Source: JALHFZ01 sp964483085
Lineage (GTDB): Bacteria; Synergistota; Synergistia; Synergistales; Aminobacteriaceae
Direction of reading: 5' to 3'
Length of the DNA: 20,177 nt
Assembly (NCBI GenBank): GCA_964483085.1
Contig: CAYZZX010000028.1
Coordinates: forward strand, 1-20,177
Under the pieces are notes generated by a model. It did no database searches, was not told the origin of the DNA, and was given only the letters and a program-made list of their open reading frames with translations. A program made the position numbers and the translations under genes. The stretch's first letter is position 1. The number at the start of each line of letters is the position of its first letter. Shown in pieces: positions 1 to 6,789 of the stretch.

Positions 1-2
1 GA

Positions 3-54
3 GGGGTCAGACCTACACATTTGACAAGCTTGTCAAATGTGTAGGTCTGACCCC
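3..54. repeat. Perfect 52-bp palindrome, copy 1 of a dispersed hairpin repeat
   Basis: Two 26-nt arms meet at position 28/29 with no loop, and the right arm is the exact reverse complement of the left. The arm begins GGGGTCAGACCTACAC and continues with ATTTGACAAG. The element lies 10 bp beyond the stop codon of the minus-strand gene that ends at 65, so it could also act as a transcription-stopping hairpin, although no clear U-tract follows. Related copies are at 3941-3986 and 14382-14455, with half-arms at 1647-1658 and 5634-5649. The shape and intergenic placement resemble REP/REPIN elements mobilised by RAYT (Y1) transposases. That assignment is inference. Confidence 0.93.
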
Positions 55-64
55 GATAAAACTC

Positions 65-736
65 TTATTTACTCCACACTGCACCCGAATCTTCGCTTGA
101 ATCATCCTTGTTGCTATTTTCCTGAGTTGTCTTTTCTTTCGATGGCTCCGGCAGCAAGACATCGTAATCCGCGTCATGGGCGTTACGCCGTGCGTCAGCA
201 GCCACCTTGGGTTCACGGACCTGAGAGTAGGTCGATGCGTTGTTTATCGTGTACCACAGCCCGTCCTGCTCCTGCATCCAGATCGATCGGGGGCTGTCCG
301 CCCCTGAACTTCTGAGAAAGAGGTGGGTGAAATCTGATTCTTTTCTCGTTGACACTATATTGAGCTTAAACTTGTCCGGTGACATGGTATAGCTGTTTTC
401 CGGCGACGTCCCTTCGGCAAAGCTTCTGAAAATATAATGAAAGTCGCTATCTTTCATACGCTCAACGAATGTCCTGTAGTTATTTGACTGTTCCAGGGGC
501 ATGGGTAAATACATGGCGTATCGCAGCATTTTTGAGGCTTCGCTCCGGGTATTTTCGTTCAAATAGCTGAAGACCGCCTCAAAATAAAGGTGCGCCGCTC
601 CCTCCATCGTGCGCCCCTCTTTCTGATAGCGCGCTTTGAACTCACTATAGGTCTGCGGAAGTTTCGCCATAGCCTCGCCGTACACTCCGAAAAGCACGGC
701 TGCAACCACCAATCCCCACAACATGATTTTTTTCAT
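65..736 (-). CDS. Secreted DUF6935-like protein of unknown function
   Basis: This encodes 223 residues from an ATG at 734-736, chosen because AGGAGG lies a few bases upstream and the protein then opens with a clean signal peptide (MKKIMLWGLVVAAVLFGV, cleavage likely after EAMA). The mature part is soluble, so a periplasmic or extracytoplasmic location is expected. The central stretch with EGTSPENSYTM, then SSGADSPRSIWM, then GLWYTINNASTYSQVREP resembles, from memory, the DUF6935 family, which has no assigned activity. The C-terminal 30 residues are Lys/Glu/Ser/Asn-rich and probably disordered. It starts 31 bp after the stop of the upstream Cys-rich gene, so the two are probably one operon. 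Base composition is more AT-rich than the rest of the window, consistent with acquired or accessory DNA. Being a gene is well supported; the family name is moderate. Confidence 0.85.
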   Translation of the reverse strand: MKKIMLWGLVVAAVLFGVYGEAMAKLPQTYSEFKARYQKEGRTMEGAAHLYFEAVFSYLNENTRSEASKMLRYAMYLPMPLEQSNNYRTFVERMKDSDFHYIFRSFAEGTSPENSYTMSPDKFKLNIVSTRKESDFTHLFLRSSGADSPRSIWMQEQDGLWYTINNASTYSQVREPKVAADARRNAHDADYDVLLPEPSKEKTTQENSNKDDSSEDSGAVWSK

Positions 737-767
737 TCCAATGCCTCCTCCTGAATGTACCATTCGT

Positions 768-1418
768 CTAATCCGAATACCACATATTCGAGAGACTCTT
801 GGCTATTTCAAACGACTTTGGCTCTATCTTGTCCGTAAAATCAAACATATGACACTTTATATTGTCACCACGGTAGTTTTTAAGTCTACATTCATTAATT
901 CTGCTTCCAGACTTCATGTTGTATACTTTTTGCACACCGTCAAATCTTATCGACGTCGCTGAATCCATGTCATCTCCCAGAAAGCAAAAACCATTGATAC
1001 CGCAGGACATGCATTTCCATTTGATTATTTTTGCCTTGAGGGAGCCTCCGTTCTTCAAAACGATGTAATAATTTCTCAGTTCGTGAATAATGTACGGAGA
1101 CGTGTTCAATTCTTGCTTTTTCTCGAAGAAATGCGCTCCATCCGGTGATTTTTCGCATTTGGGTACGGATTTCCCGGGATCGCCCAGCAGAACCCAGTTC
1201 GACTGTTGGTAATTCACCATTTTATGATCGGATTTAGCCTTTCCGTCGATATTGTCCGGGGCAAAGGTGAAGTACTCCTTACCGCACTGGAAACACACCC
1301 ACCTGATTACCGGAACGACTCTTTCATCCCCTGAATCATCTGCACAGGCTGGCAGTGCAGCAAAAAAAGCCGCCATAAAGATTAACGCAACTATCGGGAC
1401 CATCCAAAACCTTTTCAT
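768..1418 (-). CDS. Secreted Cys-rich protein with two zinc-ribbon-like pseudo-repeats, unknown function
   Basis: This encodes 216 residues from an ATG at 1416-1418, preceded by GGGAGG at suitable spacing. An N-terminal signal peptide (MKRFWMVPIVALIFMAAF, cleavage near LPACA) implies export. The mature protein shows an internal duplication. Unit one has WVCFQCGKEYF, a DNID segment, then a later Cys and a HFF motif. Unit two has WKCMSCGINGF, a DDMD segment, later Cys residues and HMF. The CxxC-C-H spacing suggests metal binding, probably zinc, or disulfides outside the cytoplasm. I do not recognise the family. It is the first gene of a likely two-gene operon with the DUF6935-like gene and is driven by the promoter at 1581-1609. 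It lies in the same AT-rich islet bounded by repeat arms. Confidence 0.82.
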   Translation of the reverse strand: MKRFWMVPIVALIFMAAFFAALPACADDSGDERVVPVIRWVCFQCGKEYFTFAPDNIDGKAKSDHKMVNYQQSNWVLLGDPGKSVPKCEKSPDGAHFFEKKQELNTSPYIIHELRNYYIVLKNGGSLKAKIIKWKCMSCGINGFCFLGDDMDSATSIRFDGVQKVYNMKSGSRINECRLKNYRGDNIKCHMFDFTDKIEPKSFEIAKSLSNMWYSD

Positions 1419-1486
1419 CCTCAAAACCTCCCTCTTAAAATGAACGAGTCGAAGAGACGCCGCTGCCGCGGCGGATATCAAGATGA

Positions 1487-1525
1487 TCAACCCTCGATCA
1501 ATTTCAAAAACCCCCGACGGTACAC
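1487..1525 (-). CDS. Possible 12-codon leader ORF upstream of the Cys-rich gene
   Basis: On the minus strand AAGGAGG (complement of 1531-1537) is followed five bases later by a GTG at 1523-1525. It opens a 12-residue frame (about MYRRGFLKLIEG) ending in TGA at 1487-1489. It lies inside the roughly 155-nt leader between the predicted transcription start and the ATG at 1418. The ribosome-binding site is stronger than that of many real genes here, which is the only reason to list it. It could be a regulatory leader peptide or chance. There is no run of one amino acid to suggest classical attenuation. Confidence 0.25.
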   Translation of the reverse strand: MYRRGFLKLIEG

Positions 1526-1566
1526 GATAACCTCCTTCCCAAAAATAATTCGTTCTCCAAATACCG

Positions 1567-1582
1567 ATGAAAACATTTTCAT
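1567..1582. promoter_or_regulatory. Operator-like 7-2-7 inverted repeat at the -10/+1 of the islet promoter
   Basis: ATGAAAA-CA-TTTTCAT is a perfect inverted repeat. It overlaps the downstream end of the -10 hexamer (1581-1586, minus strand) and the predicted start near 1574. A symmetric site at this place is typical of a repressor operator. The binding protein is unknown and no regulator gene is adjacent. Confidence 0.35.
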
Positions 1583-1609
1583 TATCGGCTTATTCTCTGC
1601 TTCCGTCAA
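1581..1609 (-). promoter_or_regulatory. Sigma-70 promoter of the two-gene secreted-protein operon
   Basis: Read on the minus strand, TTGACG (1604-1609) is separated by exactly 17 bp from GATAAT (1581-1586). Each hexamer matches consensus at five of six positions with ideal spacing. The expected transcript starts near 1574 and would carry a leader of about 155 nt before the ATG at 1418. This is the best-formed sigma-70 promoter in the window. Confidence 0.65.
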
Positions 1610-1646
1610 TTCAGCTCAAAAATCCAGGTGACAGTTCTTATGTACG

Positions 1647-1658
1647 AGGTCTGACCCC
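1647..1658. repeat. Half-arm remnant of the dispersed hairpin repeat
   Basis: AGGTCTGACCCC is identical to the terminal 12 bases of the right arm of the palindrome at 3-54. The bases before it (TATGTACG) look like a decayed continuation of the arm. No matching left arm is nearby. It marks one edge of the AT-rich islet whose other edge is the full palindrome at 3-54. Confidence 0.6.
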
Positions 1659-1678
1659 CATTGGGTTACTTTCAAACG

Positions 1679-1703
1679 AAAAGGCCCCCGAGGGGGCCTT
1701 TTT
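1679..1703. terminator. Rho-independent terminator of the chemoreceptor gene (bidirectional)
   Basis: AAAAGGCCCCC and GGGGGCCTTTT form an 11-bp stem around a two-base GA loop, with T-tracts on both sides. It begins 14 bp past the chemoreceptor stop at 1717, so it should end that minus-strand transcript. Confidence 0.9.
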
Positions 1704-1716
1704 ATCTGCTTTTTCG

Positions 1717-3750
1717 TCAGCTCTTTCGTACTGGTTTTGAGGGCATCAGCCCCAGGGGCTCCTCCTCTTTCATCCGGAAGACGGCGACTGAACGCTCCAT
1801 GGCCTCGCTCAGACGCACAAGCTCCTCGGAAGAAGCGGTGATGGAGGAAAGGGCTTTCGACTGTTCATTCATGGAAAGGGCGATCCCTCCGACCTGCTCG
1901 GAGATCTCGAGGCTGCTCCGGGAGGCGCTGTCCATACCCGCGGTCATCTCTTCGGCGCTGGCGGACTGCTCCTCCATGGCAGCTGCGATGGTCTGAATCT
2001 GTTCAGTCACCACATTAACCCTTTTCACTACGTCTTCGATTACGAGGTTCGTCTCATTCGCCCGCTCCACGAGCTCTTCGATGATGGATGCCGCGCCCTT
2101 CGTGTCCTTCAGAGCGCTCTCCGTTCTGTTCGTTACATCACCGATGAGCTTTCCTATCTCTCCGGCAGCGCGGTTGGAGTCCTCCGCGAGCTTCCGAACC
2201 TCCTCTGCAACCACTGCGAACCCTCGCCCGGCATCTCCAGCCCGGGCAGCCTCGATGGCCGCGTTGAGAGCCAGCAAATTCGTCTGGTCCGCGATGGACG
2301 TGATCGTGGCCACGAACCCTGAGATATTCTTCACCGTCTCGGCGAGGTTTTCCACCGCATCGCTTACTTTTTCACCGGCAGACGCTGTCTTGCCGATGAG
2401 GACTTCAATAGCCTGAACTGACTTGCCTCCCGCGTCGGCTGCCTGGGCGATGCCGACCGCTTCTTCGCCTGCGGCGGCGGCAGACCGGGCTCCCGCCTGG
2501 GCTCCTGCTGCAACCTCTTCCACTCCGGCATTCGTCTCCTCGAGGGCGGCGGCAGAGCTTTCGGTGTTGGTACTCGACCTTTCGGCCCGAGCGAGAACTT
2601 CATCAATTGACGCGGAGAACTGCTCAGCTGCCGCGCTCATATCCTCCGCCCGGGAGAGGACAGACCGGGAATTTGCCCGAATCTCTCCAAGGGAGGCGGA
2701 CATGAGGGTGATCATGGAGTTGATCGACTCCTCGAGCATCCGGACTTCCCTGAGGGAGGACGTTATCTTTACGGTAGAGGTGAGATCCCCTTCGGCCACC
2801 TGCTTCATTCTTTGCGCGGCAAGGTCGATGGGCTTCGCGATGCTTCCGGCCATCCAGAGGGAGGCCGCGATCACGAGCAGGGCGATGATCAGCCCGGCGA
2901 CCAGCAGGGCGTTCCGGATTTCCCGTACGGGGGCAAGAAACTCATCCACCGTAGACGTAATGGCCAATACGCCGCCAAGGGTCGGCACAGGGTGAAAGGC
3001 GACATATTTATCAAAACCTTCGAAGCTGTACTGTCCGAGGCCTTTCTCACCAGCAAGCCCTTTTCTTATGGACGTTGCGAGCTCGGTCGTAATGGGGCCG
3101 CCTTCAACGGAGGCATTGAGTACGGCCACGTGCACCTTGTTCGGATGGGCCGCAATGATCCCTTTTTGATCAGCTACAAAAGCATAACCCGTCGCCCCCC
3201 ACCGGACCGGTGATGTAATGGGCTCAAGGGAAGCAGTATCCACAGCGGCGGCGAGAAGCCCCAGAGTGGCTCCTTCAGCCGAAAGGATCGGAACGGCAAA
3301 AAGAAAGATTTTCTTTCCGGATTTCTTCAGTGTAATGACAGGAGAGACAATCCGCTTCCCTTCATTCAGAACTTTTGAGACGTCCAGAGACTGCGCGGCA
3401 TCCTCCATAGCGCCGGTCAGATATCGCTCTTCTCTTTCAGGTGTAAGGACGAGGACGTCCAGAATGCCGTCATATTCTCTTATTGCCTCCTGCAATCCAG
3501 CTTTCTGAGTTTCCCACTCCATGGACCTGACTACATTCCGCTGAGACTGAAGACGAAGAAAATTAAGACGCTCGCGAAAGAAAAGCTCCGTCTCTCCAGC
3601 AACCCCTTTGCCAAGGGCCATCCCCTCTCTCTCCGCAGACTCTATCAGCGCCTTCCCCGAGTTGTTCACCCCTAAAAATCCAATGACCGCAAGCCCCCCA
3701 AGGCTCAAGATCATAAACACAATTACCAGTCTTCCCCGAAGTGTATTCAT
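1717..3750 (-). CDS. Methyl-accepting chemotaxis protein, double-Cache type
   Basis: This is a transmembrane chemoreceptor of 677 residues from an ATG at 3748-3750, preceded by a GGGGGAAGGG purine tract. Order of parts: TM1 near residues 8-28 (LVIVFMILSLGGLAVIGFLG); an extracytoplasmic sensor of about 245 residues with a Cache-like GYAFVADQKGIIAAHPN segment; TM2 near 278-300 (LLVAGLIIALLVIAASLW); HAMP; then a long helical signalling domain. The signalling hairpin tip (NAAIEAARAGDAGRGFAVV, then AEEVRKLAEDS) is near residue 517 and is nearly invariant in the family, as it contacts CheA and CheW. Glu/Ala-rich methylation helices flank it. I do not see the WY amino-acid-binding signature of dCache_1AA sensors, so the ligand is unknown. 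No C-terminal CheR pentapeptide is visible. It stands alone with its own promoter and terminator and has no che genes nearby. Confidence 0.96.
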   Translation of the reverse strand: MNTLRGRLVIVFMILSLGGLAVIGFLGVNNSGKALIESAEREGMALGKGVAGETELFFRERLNFLRLQSQRNVVRSMEWETQKAGLQEAIREYDGILDVLVLTPEREERYLTGAMEDAAQSLDVSKVLNEGKRIVSPVITLKKSGKKIFLFAVPILSAEGATLGLLAAAVDTASLEPITSPVRWGATGYAFVADQKGIIAAHPNKVHVAVLNASVEGGPITTELATSIRKGLAGEKGLGQYSFEGFDKYVAFHPVPTLGGVLAITSTVDEFLAPVREIRNALLVAGLIIALLVIAASLWMAGSIAKPIDLAAQRMKQVAEGDLTSTVKITSSLREVRMLEESINSMITLMSASLGEIRANSRSVLSRAEDMSAAAEQFSASIDEVLARAERSSTNTESSAAALEETNAGVEEVAAGAQAGARSAAAAGEEAVGIAQAADAGGKSVQAIEVLIGKTASAGEKVSDAVENLAETVKNISGFVATITSIADQTNLLALNAAIEAARAGDAGRGFAVVAEEVRKLAEDSNRAAGEIGKLIGDVTNRTESALKDTKGAASIIEELVERANETNLVIEDVVKRVNVVTEQIQTIAAAMEEQSASAEEMTAGMDSASRSSLEISEQVGGIALSMNEQSKALSSITASSEELVRLSEAMERSVAVFRMKEEEPLGLMPSKPVRKS

Positions 3751-3824
3751 ATACCCTTCCCCCTCTGTATCCAAGTTCCGCAATAAATGCACACGATTTG
3801 AAATAGCGCATTTAGCAGACAAAC

Positions 3825-3830
3825 ATTATA
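3825..3830 (-). promoter_or_regulatory. Extended -10 promoter of the chemoreceptor gene
   Basis: On the minus strand TGTTATAAT gives a perfect TATAAT hexamer with the TG extension. No convincing -35 hexamer lies 17 bp upstream, which the extended -10 may make unnecessary. A transcript would start near 3818 and have a leader of about 68 nt. I see no sigma-28 flagellar promoter. Confidence 0.5.
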
Positions 3831-3940
3831 ACAGAAATAACGAAGAAGGGGTTATTAAAACTTCATTACTGCCAATTTGGAATAGTATCCTTGCAATACA
3901 ATTGACTTAAAGCGTTATTTCACAAGCCCCAAGACACGTA

Positions 3941-3986
3941 GTCAGACCTACATATTTGACAGTTCTGTCAAATATGTAGGTCTGAC
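3941..3986. repeat. Dispersed hairpin repeat, copy 2, with compensatory change
   Basis: Two perfect 22-nt arms flank a TT loop. The left arm is GTCAGACCTACATATTTGAC followed by AG. Compared with the copies at 3-54 and 14382-14455, the arm has CATATTT in place of CACATTT, and the opposite arm carries the matching change, so pairing is preserved. The outer GGGG/CCCC ends are mostly lost. It starts 7 bp past the stop of the GH3 gene and may also stop that transcript. Confidence 0.92.
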
Positions 3987-3992
3987 GCCAGT

Positions 3993-5609
3993 TTAAGGAA
4001 GTTTTCCTTCGGCGGGGGCTTTTCCGTTCAGCACATCGGCAAGGGCCTGGAGGGAGGGGAGATTGTCGCTGTAGGCAATAACTGATCCTGCCAGTGACGA
4101 GAGGGACTGGAGAATGTAGGGCGTCCGCAGGGAGAGGAGGAGGGTTCGGTCTTCCCCTATCTGTCGGATGAGGTTGAGCCACTCTGGATTTCTCTTGCTA
4201 TCGTAGTCCGCGATCAGCACTCTGTCCGCGTCGGTCACGAGATGAAGCACTTCGGCTATATCTTTTTCGTTCGGTTTTTCGGGAACTGCTACGAGGTCAA
4301 CCCATGAAAGAAGTTCTGCAAAAGCCCTCCCGGCAACGATGCGCTCCTTCGGCCAGAGGAGTGGGCGTTTACTTCCATCCCGGACGGTCTCAAGGGTTTC
4401 CTTTCTGTTTCGGGCGATGGTTATGCTTCGCAGCGCCGCCTCCCGGGCGGTTGCCCTACCTTCCGGCGAAAGACGGGGGGCAAATTCCGGCCGCCAGTCC
4501 TCTTTGAGGAGCCCCAGATCCTTTTTCGCCTTCAGAATTCTTCCCACGGATTCGTCTAGACGCTCCGTGGATATTTTCCCCGTGCGGCAGGCATTCAACA
4601 GGGCGGAGTACATTCCGAAGTGTTCAGTCTCCACGTGTCCTTTGTCCGCCCCGAAGAGCAGGATATCGGCTCCCGCGTTGAATGCATCGATCGCTGTCTC
4701 CTCCATGGTTCTTTCTTTTTTCAGCGCTGCCATGCCCATGGAATCAGTGATGATGATCCCTTTGAACCCCATCTCGGAACGAAGCATTCCGAGGATGGAT
4801 GAAGAGAGGGTGGCGGGATTTTTTTCGTCGAGGGATGGAACAAGGACATGGGCTGTCATGACCATGGGAACGCCCGCATCGATGGCCGCCTGAAAAGGAG
4901 GGAATTCAACTCCTTCGAGTCTGTCCCTGGAAACGGGGATAAGAGGCAGTCCGGTGTGCGAATCCACCGCCGTATCTCCGTGTCCGGGAAAGTGCTTCGC
5001 CGCAGGGAGGACCCCCTTTTCCAGAAAGGAGGAGATCATGGCAGTTCCCAGTCTGGCTACCGCCTGCGGATCGGAGCCGAAGGAACGGACGCCGATGATC
5101 GGATTCAGCGGATTGTTGTTCACGTCCACAGAAGGAGCAAAGTTCACGTTGATGCCGAGGCTTGCCAGCTCCTCTCCAATGACGGAAGCTACGCGCCCCG
5201 CGAGGGACGGATCTCCTGCCGCTCCGAGGGCCATATTCCCCGGGAAAAGGGTCACGCCTTCCCGGATGCGGGCAACCACTCCCCCCTCCTGATCAATAGC
5301 GATGAAGAGAGGCAGTGAACCGACGTCAAGGGCAGTTTGCTGTACGGCTCCGTTGAGTTCGGCTACCTGCCTTACGGATTCGACGTTGCCCCGACTTGAA
5401 TAAAGAATGACGCCTCCAACCTTCAGCTCCGCAACGAACTTGCGGAGGTTTTCGGAGAGAGCGCTTCCCTCGAAAAAGACCATCATAATCTGTCCGACCT
5501 TCTCCTCCAGTGTCAAATTTGGGAGAAGGCCTTCCACACTCTCCGCGCTTTTCACCAGAGGATGCAAAAAGAACAAAAAAAGAAGTATGCATGCAATTTT
5601 CCTGATAAT
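3993..5609 (-). CDS. nagZ: Secreted glycoside hydrolase family 3 beta-N-acetylhexosaminidase (NagZ-type)
   Basis: GH3 enzymes of this type remove terminal beta-N-acetylglucosamine from muropeptides in peptidoglycan turnover. The catalytic domain shows GQIMMVFFEG, AIDQEGG, the signature KHFPGHGDTAVDSHTG (loop with the Asp-His general acid/base dyad) and IITDSMGM (Asp nucleophile). A second alpha/beta domain of about 160 residues follows, as in the two-domain exported enzymes of Firmicutes rather than the short cytosolic NagZ. Start: the first usual start is a TTG at 5576 with no ribosome-binding site, and it would cut a signal peptide in half. The open frame extends upstream to GAGGAGG (5617-5623). 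An ATT at 5607-5609 sits seven bases beyond it and would give MIRKIACILLFLFFLHPLV, a textbook signal sequence. I therefore place the start at AUU (538 residues). A conservative reading ends at 5576. It lies 56 bp after the giant protein gene and may be cotranscribed. Confidence 0.9.
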   Translation of the reverse strand: MIRKIACILLFLFFLHPLVKSAESVEGLLPNLTLEEKVGQIMMVFFEGSALSENLRKFVAELKVGGVILYSSRGNVESVRQVAELNGAVQQTALDVGSLPLFIAIDQEGGVVARIREGVTLFPGNMALGAAGDPSLAGRVASVIGEELASLGINVNFAPSVDVNNNPLNPIIGVRSFGSDPQAVARLGTAMISSFLEKGVLPAAKHFPGHGDTAVDSHTGLPLIPVSRDRLEGVEFPPFQAAIDAGVPMVMTAHVLVPSLDEKNPATLSSSILGMLRSEMGFKGIIITDSMGMAALKKERTMEETAIDAFNAGADILLFGADKGHVETEHFGMYSALLNACRTGKISTERLDESVGRILKAKKDLGLLKEDWRPEFAPRLSPEGRATAREAALRSITIARNRKETLETVRDGSKRPLLWPKERIVAGRAFAELLSWVDLVAVPEKPNEKDIAEVLHLVTDADRVLIADYDSKRNPEWLNLIRQIGEDRTLLLSLRTPYILQSLSSLAGSVIAYSDNLPSLQALADVLNGKAPAEGKLP

Positions 5610-5633
5610 AATAATTCCTCCTCGATGGCGGAG

Positions 5634-5649
5634 GTGTAGGTCTGACCCC
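5634..5649. repeat. Half-arm of the dispersed hairpin repeat
   Basis: GTGTAGGTCTGACCCC is identical to the last 16 bases of the right arm at 3-54. No left arm is present. Its flanks GGCGG (5627-5631) and CCGCC (5649-5653) can pair, so a weaker local hairpin exists in the 56-bp spacer between the giant gene's stop and the GH3 ribosome-binding site. Confidence 0.75.
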
Positions 5650-5665
5650 CGCCTTTTCTCTGCCT

Positions 5666-6689
5666 TTATTGGGTGATGCTGTTGAGGACTTTATCCAGGG
5701 TTTCTTTTTTTCCGCCTTTTCCGCGGAAGAGAATGAGGCCGACTGCTTTTTTGCCGCCCGCGGGGGGGAAGAGGAGGGAGATGGCGGGGCCGTCGTCGCT
5801 GCGGAAGACCTTGACGCCGTTCAGGGTGATCTGCCGGGCTCCCTTCAGGTCCTTTTTCGCCTTGGCATAATCCTTGAGGACTCCGCCAGAGACGCCGAGG
5901 GAGGGGCTGTCGACGCTTCCCTCAAAGAAGAGGTGGAGCTTCTCCACATCGTGCTCCTCCATGGTCTCGGATTTCCATGAGGCGGGGACGGAGAACTTCA
6001 CACTGCCCACGGAGACGGCCTTCCACCCCGAAGGGGGGGTCTTTCCCGGTTCGGCGGGCTTCTTTCCGGAACCTCCGCCTTTTGGTGCAGAACCGAAGCG
6101 CATCTTTGCGGCAATCTGGTCGAAGAGAGGCCTGTACTGGGTCCATCCCTTCCCCTGCGCGGCGAGGACATGGAGGTAGGCCCCCGTGCCCCCCTCACCT
6201 CCGTCGGAGACAAAGAAGAATTTCCGGGTGATCCCCGGTGCCGTCCCCTCGAGGAAGTAGGCCCTTCTGCCTCCGACTGTCGCCGAGCCCTCCCCCGTGA
6301 GGGTATCGAAAATGCGGTTGCTGCTTTTGCCCGTATAGAAAGATTTTATGTCCCCGTCCTTCAGCCCCGGGCGGAGAGTACCCACCCGGACGACGGCCAC
6401 CCTCTTCCCCTTCACATAAAAGTCGAAATTGATGTAGGGGTATTTTCCGTTTTCCATACCCGTGCTCTTTTTCACGCTCTCAAAACCGGAGGTCGGGATT
6501 TCGAAGGAAATTCCGGCCACGGTGAATTCTTTCCATCCGCCCCAGGAGGCGCCGGGGTTTTTTCCGGCGGATTCGGCCTCTTTTTTGGCCTTCTCTTTTT
6601 CCGCCGCCGCCCGTTCGGCTTCCTGTTTTTCCCGAAGAGCTTTCTCCCTGGCCGCCTTCTCTCTGGCTGCGCGGTCAAGCTCGGCCTTC
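5666..6689 (-). CDS. C-terminal part of giant exported protein: coiled coil plus two beta-rich repeats
   Basis: This is an open frame of about 340 residues ending in TAA at 5666-5668 and open at the assembly gap. It begins in Lys/Glu/Ala heptad-rich sequence (KAELDRAAREKAAREKALRE), which matches the end of the piece on the other side of the gap (KLERERKAALDR), so both sides belong to one coiled coil. After GGWKEFTVAGISFEIPTS comes a domain of about 145 residues, then a Gly/Lys/Pro linker. A second domain opens similarly with GWKAVSVGSVKFSVPASW. The two look like tandem copies of a PsbP/Mog1-like beta fold, by pattern only. The frame differs from that of the upstream piece, which is expected because the 100 N are a placeholder. 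An internal ATG is not needed as a start. Confidence 0.8.
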
Positions 6690-6789
6690 NNNNNNNNNNN
6701 NNNNNNNNNNNNNNNNNNNNNNNNNNNNNNNNNNNNNNNNNNNNNNNNNNNNNNNNNNNNNNNNNNNNNNNNNNNNNNNNNNNNNNNNN
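6690..6789. other. Assembly gap (100 N) inside a repetitive coiled-coil region
   Basis: There are exactly 100 N. Both flanks encode Lys/Glu/Arg/Ala heptads containing a LDR motif (AELDRAAREK and AALDR), and the DNA on both sides repeats GCGGTCAAG or ACGGTCAAG followed by CC-rich sequence. A collapsed tandem repeat is the likely cause. The true length is unknown and must restore the reading frame. Confidence 0.9.

Noticed and set aside
20..40. TTGACA in the repeat arms as promoter -35 elements
   Set aside because: Each arm contains a perfect inward-facing TTGACA, but no acceptable -10 hexamer lies 16-18 bp downstream in any copy.
5326..5592. ATG at 5590-5592 as the start of the GH3 gene or a separate small gene
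   Set aside because: It is in a different frame from the GH3 enzyme and encodes no recognisable protein. The GH3 frame carries the catalytic motifs.
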